From NCBI GenBank assembly GCA_001579985.1, contig LRSR01000127.1:1-23428 (forward strand): a stretch of DNA of 23,428 nucleotides, in the 5' to 3' direction. Below the pieces are notes generated by a model. It saw only the letters and a list, made by a program, of their open reading frames with translations. It made no database searches and was not told the DNA's origin. Made by a program: the position numbers and the translations under genes. Within the stretch, counting starts at the first letter, position 1. The number at the start of each line of letters is the position of its first letter. Positions 10,501-17,906 of the stretch are shown here, in pieces. This DNA comes from Hypsibius dujardini. Taxonomy: Eukaryota; Tardigrada; Eutardigrada; Parachela; Hypsibiidae.

Positions 10501-11454
10501 AACACTGGTTAATCCCAAGTTGTAGAAGAAAGGGATAAAGAGGAAAACCGCAAAAAGGACCGCAGTGGTGTCGGTGATCAACATGAGTGCTATGCTTATC
10601 CCGTTGAAGTACACTTCTGCCGGGAAACCTATCTAGGGGAAGGGAATACACACGGTGGTCTTTATTTACTGTAGATTGCACAATAAGCGACAGAATTAAA
10701 TCTAACGAAGGGTCCCGGCAGTGGGCAAAAGGGGAGGGGCAGGGGTAATAATTGAACAATCAACCAATCAACTCCGCTCCAATTGCTCCGGAGCTCCGCT
10801 GGTTCATCAGTAGATTGGTTGATTGATCGATTGTTTAAGTATTACCCCTGCCCCGCCCCTTTTGCCCATTTCCGGAACCCTCCGTTAGATTTAATTCTGT
10901 CGCTTACTTTAAGCGGCGTGGGCATGATTGTTAGAAAATATAATCTCAAGACACGGCAAAACTTTAATATATTAAAAAATTTATTAAAATCCCAGTCTTT
11001 TTTCAATTCAATTAAAATGATTCCAGGCTTATTCAATTAAAATAACAGAATGATTTCTAGCACCCTAATTTGCCCTTTTTCATATAAATTCTCCACTGTG
11101 TTTTCCTCCATTTTAATTTCATATTACTAAACATAATTATTAATTCATTTCAAGCGTACTGCAATATATATTGAAATAATATCACATGACCAAAATGTCA
11201 TATCAAAGACAGCATTAGCCGCAAAAGAGAGGCAAAAATAACTTGCCTAAAATCGCAATGGCAGAGAGGAAGGTTGCCGCCATGGATAGGGCGACTGCGA
11301 CCACGTTGAGCTCCCGACTGCCAAAATAAAAATCGTCGGTCGTTTTCTGCCTCCGACCGGTCATGGCACTGTAGATACCGATCCCGAGGGATGCCAACAG
11401 AGAGAGGCCAAAAATGACGTAGTCCGTGATACCGAACCGATTTTCCAGCTCCAT
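4522..11454 (-). CDS. SLC5-family sodium-coupled transporter (SMCT/SMVT-like)
   Basis: A plasma-membrane Na+/solute symporter of the sodium:solute symporter family, nearest by eye to the monocarboxylate/multivitamin/iodide branch (SLC5A5/6/8/12). Coding exons, 5' to 3' on minus: 11454-11247, 10628-10495, 9642-9577, 9491-9457, 9369-9353, 9247-9152, 8867-8744, 7884-7747, 7118-6900, 6803-6673, 6581-6424, 5820-5540, 5459-5347, 4736-4522. All phases agree and the sum is 1935 nt, that is 644 residues, normal for the family. Landmarks: FGITDYVIFGLSL (first helix), GFPAEVYFNGISI, TSVYEYFEHRF, YTSFGGMKAVVWTDAFQ, LNQATVQRYFSVKSK (about 255-270), GLFTAIVCSATLSTVSSGVN (about 330-352, the Na+-site helix) and YGMCGGPLLALF. 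The tail after TGRQKAS is hydrophilic. An in-frame ATG at 11538 would add 28 residues; 11454 gives the usual short N-terminus. Substrate unknown. Confidence 0.92.
4836..5230. mobile_element. fold-back element with GGGGGCGGAG arms (family B, copy 1)
   Basis: Lies in the last SLC5 intron (5346-4737). Left arm ATATTTTCGGAAGCCAGGGG...CGGAGCTAT (4873-4902) pairs with right arm ATAGCTCCGCCCCCTGGTTC...AAAATTAT (5190-5220). An inner CTTCGAAAGGCTTAGAC / GCCTGAGCCTGTTCGAAAGC segment and short complementary stretches also pair. Arms are imperfect. The plus-strand reading frame 5033-5314 inside it does not look like a gene. Exact ends are uncertain. Confidence 0.6.
6086..6317. repeat. 73-bp minisatellite, 3.2 copies
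   Basis: Tandem units at 6086-6158 (73 bp), 6159-6232 (74), 6233-6305 (73) and a partial unit 6306-6317, each starting ATTCAGTCAACTTCGGTTGA. Units 2 and 3 are more alike than either is to unit 1. It sits in the SLC5 intron 6423-5821. The unit contains the near-palindrome TCAACTTCGGTTGA. Confidence 0.95.
7420..7655. mobile_element. fold-back MITE with TATGAGG ends
   Basis: A 236-bp element in the SLC5 intron 7746-7119. The left arm (TATGAGGCAAAGTCCGTATT, then CGACTCACCCTCCAGTTGGT...) and the right arm (its near reverse complement, ending TTTTCCTCATA) pair over about 70 bp with few mismatches. The centre holds the shorter inverted pair CTTGATTGTTTGATTT / AAATTAAACAATCAAG. Non-coding. Arm similarity suggests a fairly young insertion. 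Confidence 0.8.
7881..7999. repeat. 40-bp tandem triplication spanning an SLC5 splice acceptor
   Basis: Three direct units, 7881-7919, 7920-7959 and 7960-7999, with the consensus GAAACTAAGTGCATTTAAGG followed by AACACAGTTTATAGTGGTTC. The first unit includes the first four bases of the exon 7884-7747 and its acceptor AG (7886-7885 on minus). Unit 3 keeps the same CACTTAG acceptor-like sequence on minus; unit 2 does not (CACTCAA). Confidence 0.9.
8310..8520. mobile_element. fold-back element with GGGGGCGGAG arms (family B, copy 2)
   Basis: Lies in the SLC5 intron 8743-7885. Left arm: CATTCCAAATTTATTATGGA..., then GTCGAT... and AGTGGGCGGAGCCGT. Right arm: AACTCCGCCCCCTGATCTAC... and CAATCGACTCGAAATTAAAT.... 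The right arm read on minus strongly resembles the left part of the element at 4836-5230 (CAAAATTCACTTTGTAATCG..., ATATTTTCGGAAGCCAGGGG), so they are two members of one family. Confidence 0.65.
9353..9369 (-). other. 17-nt micro-exon of the SLC5 gene
   Basis: Between acceptor AG (9371-9370) and donor GT (9352-9351) on minus lies a 17-nt exon, CTTAGCCATGAGTCAAG, with a phase 2 start and a phase 1 end. It joins ...FAPS from exon 9491-9457 to VSGLPLWV in exon 9247-9152 and supplies LAMSQ, the conserved APALAL-x-x-VTGL segment of the family. Without it the frame breaks, so the exon is well supported although too short for gene finders to find easily. Confidence 0.85.
10023..10482. mobile_element. 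460-bp fold-back element beside an SLC5 splice donor
   Basis: Ends are CAAGGAATTTACTCCACTTT on the left and the reverse complement (GTGGAGTAAATTCCTTG) on the right. Farther in, GATGTTATCGATGCATTTTC pairs with GAAAATGCATCGATGACACC, and AGAGGGCGCTTCTTATGTTAC pairs with GTAACATACAAAGCGCCCTC. The right end lies about 12 bp from the donor (GT at 10494-10493 on minus) of exon 10628-10495. Non-coding. Confidence 0.75.
10681..10908. mobile_element. MITE with CAGTAAGC-type ends (copy 2)
   Basis: A homologue of the element at 3845-4057: TAAGCGACAGAATTAAATCT...CGAAGGGTCCCGG at the left, and its inverse CCGGAACCCTCCGTTAGATT...CTGTCGCTTA at the right. Arms continue through GGGCAAAAGGGGAGGGGCAG / TGCCCCGCCCCTTTTGCCC, giving a long hairpin centred near 10795. 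It lies in SLC5 intron 1, about 50 bp upstream (on minus) of the acceptor of exon 10628-10495. The terminal bases have drifted (CAATAAGC; GCTTACTTT), suggesting it is older than copy 1. Confidence 0.8.
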
Positions 11455-11538
11455 TTTTGCCGAGTAAAACTTCTTTTCGGTAATTGCCGTACAATTAATT
11501 ATAATCAAATATTCGGCAAAAACCAAAAACTTGCCCAA

Positions 11539-11843
11539 CGAACTGCTACAGGACCTTTTAAATCGTTCAAAAAAATTAGTTTGACGATCAACTCGTACAG
11601 TCGGAATACCCCAGCGGAGCTCTAATGCATAACATCAACTTTGCAGCCGAACGGCACGCGGTTTCCATTCCGAGCCCTTTGTCATAATAATACAGAGGTA
11701 ATCGTGACCTTCTCGTTTCACTGATATGCCTCTCGAGTGCAATTTATCGTCTGCTCATGCCGGCCGGCGCTGTACTGTTGCTGCGTGTTTATCCGATAAT
11801 AATTATTACGCCGGTTCACATACCGCAAATTACGAATCCACAA
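11539..11843. other. upstream region of the SLC5 gene
   Basis: About 300 bp between the farthest upstream in-frame ATG of the SLC5 gene and the putative left end of the large transposon. It should contain the SLC5 promoter (minus strand). No convincing TATA box or coding exon is visible. Short frames here (11718-11939 minus) look like chance. Confidence 0.4.
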
Positions 11844-11859
11844 CCCGGTGCGAAGTTGA
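11844..11859 (+). repeat. putative left terminal inverted repeat
   Basis: CCCGGTGCGAAGTTGA, identical over 16 bp to the reverse complement of 21254-21269. It reads inward toward the transposase gene. Preceded by CACAA. Confidence 0.5.
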
Positions 11860-12326
11860 GATTCATTCGTGAAGGGGTTAGGGTAAGCAAAAGCCCTTCC
11901 GACCCCCTTTACTCTGGTTAAAACCCCGTCACGCAACACGGGCAGCGCTCTCGAATAGGTTTACTATTGAAGCCCCAAGGACCGCTTTTCTGAAGACCTT
12001 CTGAAGGGCAGTCTAAACCCAAGTATAATCGCTTCCTTCGTAAATGAAGTCCTTCAAAAGGGAGGGTTGATTTATGGGGTATGCTGAAATCATGCAAAAT
12101 TACCGGCGTGACCAATTACTTGGGCGGAGCATGCCTGCAGTTTCGCATGCATGGACAAAGTCCACAAAAATAAGTGCAGTTCAAAATATCTTTTACGTAG
12201 AATTCGCTACAAGGATATATTTAACCCGAATTCTCGTAATGCTCTCACTAAATGTCCTCGTGTTGTTGTCTCACAGCTGCCCACAAATTGTTGACTATTG
12301 AGTATTGATAAGTAAAAAACTTTAAA

Positions 12327-15300
12327 ATGGCACCTGTACGAAATTTTGTTAAAAGAGGGGGAAAGCCGGTAGTTCATAATGTCGATCGAGAGATGTCCTA
12401 CCTCGATACTTGCGGAAAGGATATATTCAGATGTACATACCGTAACTGTGGCAAAATACTCAAGTTACGCCGTTCTGCGAGACGCCACGTTAGACAGCAC
12501 CTTGAGATGTCGGGGCAGAGCTGTTTTGTTGACGAAACCTACCCGGACGAATCTGGGCACATTGAAAAAACGACTTATTCCGCTGGGGATTCGCTTGGTG
12601 GTCAGGTCGTCAACCCAGGTATTTCTCTAATTACCGACAATCACGCTAATATACTGGCAAAAAAACAAGTAGAGGAAGGGACAACTATGTACACACGCAC
12701 AAAATCAGTCAAACAGACAAACAAACAGATTGCTAGGCAGACAGAAAAGCAGACAGACAGGCAGACAGCCAAACAGGCAAACAGCCTCACCGACGGTTAG
12801 ACAGACAGACAGATGAACAGAAAGACACACAGACATTGGCGGGATTACATATATAAATTATGTAGAGTTTACAAATATATTTATGAGCATATACACGTCT
12901 CAAAAATTCACTCACACTATGACTACCCCATTTTGTTGGATGCCGGTAAAAAGCAGGTTTTCATTAGGTCGGCCTGAGGTTTTTGCCATGTCTGTATGCG
13001 CTTATGAGCTTATAAGAGCTTAATAATGGTTTTATTGTAGATATCATTCCGTCGGTGCTGCACTCTACATTTTTGCTTAGCGAGTGGAATGAGCGGGACG
13101 ATCGAAGTGTTATCGATGAAAGCGAAGACATTTTATGTCCAATGGGTAAGCTGACGGTTTGCAAGTACTTCAGGAAATAGTTAAATTAAACTTTCTTTTG
13201 GTTTTATCATGGCATATATATTTATAAAAAAAATGCATCCGTGTGTGTGATAATTCAAGTATGTGGAATGTTTACCGTAATCTCCCGATCTCAAAGGACA
13301 CTTTTTTGCTCTACCAGTTAACTTGATCCACCCCGGATCTTATCTGTTCATCACCGTTTGCCATTGTTCATCTACAATCAATCAATCAACTGATTTACTG
13401 TGAGCGTCAAGAAATTCCGCTTAATCAATCAATCAATCAATCAATTGATCTATCAATCGCTCCCAAGTCTCATTTCAACCAATCACGACACAGTGAATCC
13501 GATTGAACAGTCAACCAATGACTAGAGGGGGTGGAGCGTAACTGTCCCTTGAGATCGGGAGATTACGGTGTATATCCCAACGTACACGCATGGTGACAGT
13601 ATGGCAATTTACTTCCTGCTCATTCACAATTTGACGTAGCTCTGTAATACGACAACTTCCTTATGTCGCTCAAACATACCTTTTATTTAAATTTTATAGG
13701 ACTCTCGCAGGAGGAACCACAATGCTCTACACTCGCCGAACAGTTAGATGCCGAATCGGATGATGAATCAACGGACATATTTCTTGGCCTTCCTGATTGG
13801 GACATCTCCCGGATTGATGAATCCGGTACAGCTGTACAAGGGCCGACTGTTAGGGCTGATCCTTCTGACCTCTTCAATTTGTGCAAGCTGAAGCACGGTT
13901 GCTCAGATCGTGCTGCCATCGACTTCTTCGAGCTCGCAAAACTCAAATTAGATATTTCGCAAATGCGACAGACTGACATCTCAAAGGCAACGGGCCTGGT
14001 TTCTGAGATAACAGAGTGGATGCGCTGCCGAGGATGCTCGGAGCGTTTAGAAGGAGACCAATGTCCAAACGGATGGTGAGTAAAAAAATATATGTGACCA
14101 TATACTGCGTACTGCATACTACCGGTATACAGTATTTTACTGATTTTCATTTAGTTCGGACACGAATGACGGAGACCGGTTTGCAGTGGCCTCATTTGAG
14201 GATCAATTGAAAAAACTGCTGGATGGTATGTCACGAACGTTTACTGTTTACAATTTTTGTTATTAGTACTGTACATCGCAACTATTGTCGCATGTACGGT
14301 AATGTTAATTTTTTACAGGACGAGATGTTAAATTTTGGGACGAAGCTAATTACCGAAGAGGAGACGTGATTGCAGATTGCACGGATGGCTCCGCGTATCG
14401 GGACTTTATGAAAAAGGTTCTTCATTGATTGATTAGTTCTAAATAAAACACACTGGCTGGAGTTCCGGACGTTAGTATTTTTTTCATAATTTTATACCTT
14501 CGCAGCTTTCCAATAGGAGCTTCGTTACTACCGGATGCAAAGTACTGACCTTTACGTTTAACACGGACGGCGTTCAGCTTTTCAAGAGCAGTGACAAAAG
14601 CATGTGGCCATTTCTTCTGGTAATCAATGAATTACCGAAAGAGACAAGGTACAGTGTTTTGTGAACTTTCCCGTTACTTCTTAGCTTGTTTTTGAACTCT
14701 TAAAAGTTTCAGTACTGTTAAAACAAACTTATGTAACCCTATAGGGTAACATTATCAAATGGGAGTTATTTTAGTTTTACTCTCGCAAAAATAACTGAAG
14801 AATGATAACAAAAGCTCTTGTGATTGATTGATTAATTATTATGATCTTGATAATAATAATACCTCAAACAATGCAAATTTCGCCGCAGTTTTCACAGTGT
14901 TAATCACATCGATTGTACGTTTTCAGATACCTCATCCAAAACATGGTGACATACGCCATTTGGGAAGGCAGGAAAGGCGAAACACAAGACGTACCATTTG
15001 ACTCTGTACTGGAACACTTGGTGGAGGATCTCGAGAAAATCAACAACCCCGGTAATTATGCAGTCCAGTTATACCACAGTCCCACCAATATCGCGGCTAT
15101 GGCACAAAGTGGTTTTTTAGGCGTGACGCTGCGCCTCAATGGCAAACTCGAAAGGGTCAAATTTTTCGTCAGCCGAATAGTTGCAGATATGCCAGCTAAA
15201 GCTGAAATGCTGAATATGGTTTACCACAACGGTTTTTACGGTTGTGGAATTTGCGAATATGCTGGCTTCTCCGCGACTAGGAAGAATGGACATATGCACT

Positions 15301-17438
15301 CATACGCTCCTCAAGCTGGAGTTCCTCCTGGGCAGCGACGAACCCACAAGCGCATGGTCAAGCAGTCACAACAACAGTCAGGATCAAAAGAGGTTCGTTT
15401 GTATATATGTCTCGCAGGAGTATGTTCTGTTTTGCTGATAGATTTTTTCAAAGATCTGAAATAACTGAATAATATTTTTCGGTGAAAAACCCTGATTTGC
15501 CGAGCATGTTAAATTAATAACTCTGCAATAATGAAAAGCGCTACCATTCCTGAACCAAAATTTAATTTTAATCGATTATCGATGTCCTCAAATTACTACA
15601 CGAATGTTTATGCTGATATGTAGAATGTCATTGATTTTTAGGCTACGGGGATGAAAGGTACTCCTCGCGTTTTGAGGTTTCATGCCTTCAATATTTCAAC
15701 TGGCTTGCTGATCGACGACTTGCATGCCGTGTACGAGGGAGTGGTCAAGAAAATCATCAAGCTTTGGATGAAACGAGATGGCGAGAAACCATGCAGACTT
15801 ACTGAAGAGCAAGTTAGTGTACACATATTTTCCTTGGCCTACCATTTTAGCAGCTTGTGTAGGGTCCTACGAGATGGGAACCAAGTCGCATGAGGGTGGA
15901 CAAAACAGGGGCAGATTAAGGTCGTCCCAGAGGGAATGGCAGGTCTGTTCGCGGAGGACTTTTTTTTACCCCAGCCCAGCGAGATGGGGAAGCCTTAACG
16001 TATAAAAAGCCCTAAAACCCCCCCCCCCCCGGGGCTACGTTATTTTGGACGCCGGATTGGGGGAGGGGCAATTATATCTCGACTGTTCCTCCTCTATAAT
16101 TTTGAAACTTGTGGGGCTAGCACTAATATGTTTCTCGTCTACTACTTACAGGTGGCGATTATTCTCGAAAGAATGAGATCAGTTAAAATGCCGTCGACAA
16201 TGAACGCTCTTCCGTGTAGTTTCAAGCTGAGGGAGTGGAAAGCGCACGACTACAGAAATTTTCTTCTCATCGCGTCTTTACCGTGTTGTGCCGGCATCGT
16301 GAAAGACGAATACTTGAAACACTGGGGACTACTCGTAGAGAGCATTTGCATTTTATCCAAATCGAGAATCAGTCTGCGGGAAGATCTTCCACGCGCTGAC
16401 GAACTTCTACGACGCTTTTGTGAAGAATATCCCGTGCTATACGGTATGTAAAGCACTACCACAATAATACACCTCTTATATAATTGCCGGAAGGGATAAA
16501 AGATCTACCCATATTGGGCAGGATCGACCTTCCTCTTCCCTGCTTCTTCCTCCCATCCGTGATGTCTATTTAGACAGAAGCCTTTGTCGAAAAAATTAAT
16601 ATTTTCTGTTGTTTAAAGGTGATAATGCCTACGGAATCAACACACACTCTCTTGAGCATCTGGCAGAATACGTCAGTTTGCATGGTTCTCTGGCCGAAGG
16701 TTCCTTGTTTGCTTTCGAGAGCTGCAATGGTTTTCTCACCAGGCAGTGCCACGGCACTAACGTTGTTCGTAAGACCCTACTACGGCAGCTCTTATCCTAC
16801 CAAACGCTGCAGAGAAAGGTGCAGCAGCTGACGGATCCAAGCGAAAGGCGCTATGTGGCACGACTACGCAGGCAACGGTACATTTGCAAGATAATATTTT
16901 GTATCGTAATTATGTTATTGTTTAATTGTACGTTAGTATGAAATCGTTTTTGTTTGGCAGGATCGGGTTGCCGACTGAAGGATTCGGTTGGAAAGCGTTT
17001 GGACGACCCAGCTTGGTGAAGTACGGTTTCCCAGAAGGACCATACCAAGGCTGCGCTGAGCATGTAACGGTCACATTCAAGCGATTAGAGATCGAGAAGC
17101 TGATCATTTGGAGCGCAGACTACCTGAGAGCTAAGAAGAGTTCTTCTGAATGTTTTTTTGTGACGCATAAAGATTCCAGCCTCGAGCTAATCGTTAAGGT
17201 GCAGAAGAATATTTTATGTAAAACCTGCCACAAAATTATTTTGGTTGTTGCAAATTATAGAGTGAAACCCTTTATGTTGCCTGACGGCGAATATGTCTCT
17301 CATTTGTATTCTGGAAAAGGCTCCAGCAGTCCGCTATGTATTTCACCGTTTGATTATAGCTTCCTGCCTTGCTGCGTAATTCCAGGTCCTACCCGGACAA
17401 CTTTTGCAGTTTTAGCCTATTGGCAGAATTCTGACTAG
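12327..17438 (+). CDS. EnSpm/CACTA-like DDE transposase with N-terminal C2H2 finger
   Basis: Probable cut-and-paste transposase acting on transposon ends in the nucleus. Exons: 12327-12618, 13041-13145, 13700-14075, 14155-14225, 14319-14416, 14506-14648, 14927-15392, 15642-15812, 16152-16443, 16619-16877, 16961-17438. All junctions are GT-AG, phases agree, and the sum is 2751 nt, that is 916 residues with no stop or frameshift. The start has a favourable AAAATGG context. Domains: C2H2 finger at 36-58 (C-x4-C-x12-H-x3-H); Cys cluster 242-258 (CRGCSERLEGDQCPNGC); transposase core with FNTDGVQLFKSS (Asp335), LLIDDLHAVYEG (Asp542) and FAFESCNG (Glu705), which I take as the DDE triad by resemblance to EnSpm-type transposases; also PFLLVINELP, MVYHNGFYGCGICE and KAHDYRNFLL. 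Intron 1 holds a CAGACAGA-rich tract and intron 2 a MITE. Intactness means recent activity or domestication. Confidence 0.87.
12700..12836. repeat. degenerate CAGACAGA-rich tract
   Basis: Imperfect short repeats of CAGACAGA/CAAACAGA type in transposase intron 1 (12619-13040). The long plus-strand frame that runs into it reads as a Gln/Thr-rich peptide but lies past the GT donor at 12619 and is presumably intronic. Confidence 0.8.
13275..13568. mobile_element. MITE with CCGTAATCTCCCGATCTC ends
   Basis: Left end CCGTAATCTCCCGATCTCAA...GGACA and right end TGTCCCTTGAGATCGGGAGA...TTACGG form terminal inverted repeats of about 27 bp with one or two differences, flanked by TA on the left and TG on the right. 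The interior is non-coding and rich in CAATCAATCAAT repeats (13376-13450). It sits in transposase intron 2 (13146-13699). A stretch near 700-745 resembles its right end. Confidence 0.75.
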
Positions 17439-17906
17439 CTTATTTTATTGCTTGGTTTGTCTTTTTTAAAGTTTGCACATGCTCTTCGAGGTTTAAAAAA
17501 CCCTCAAATTCTTACTTAAACGTTTGTGAGTGTACAGTACTTTAATTACAACTTTTTCACAACAAGTGAAATGCGACCCACATGAACAACACCACACATG
17601 CGATTGCGCGATTTCACCGAAAAGTTACGCACTAATCAGTCAAACTAAGAAGACTATTTATAAACTTGACCAGCGTCCTTGAGAAGAACAAAGTGTGTGA
17701 TTGTGAGTGACTACCCCGAGCTCCAAAGAAGCGAATATTCTAAGAATACTTAAACAATATTCCAAGAATACTCGCAACATCACTCTTTTCGACGCACTTT
17801 CAGATTGTGGATCTCATGAAAATCATTGTGGTTTTGCATTGGTTGAAAATTTAGGCTTGGCAATATATGTAATTTTTCGGTTCTTCTTTTTCAAACAATT
17901 CTAATC
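17439..17906. other. spacer between transposase and BEN genes
   Basis: 468 bp separating the transposase stop codon from the chosen BEN start. A small plus-strand frame at 17707-17904 begins with MTTPSSKEANILRILKQYSK; it ends just before the BEN ATG and could be a 5' UTR or upstream ORF. A TATTTATAA sequence at 17655-17663 is a possible TATA element for the BEN gene. Nothing else is recognised. Confidence 0.4.

Noticed and set aside
13376-13450. CAATCAATCAAT repeats as a CRISPR-like or regulatory array
   Set aside because: Simple 4-bp repetition inside a MITE in an animal genome; no spacer structure.
13683-14150. 155-codon minus-strand frame
   Set aside because: Antisense shadow of transposase exon 13700-14075; no family resemblance.
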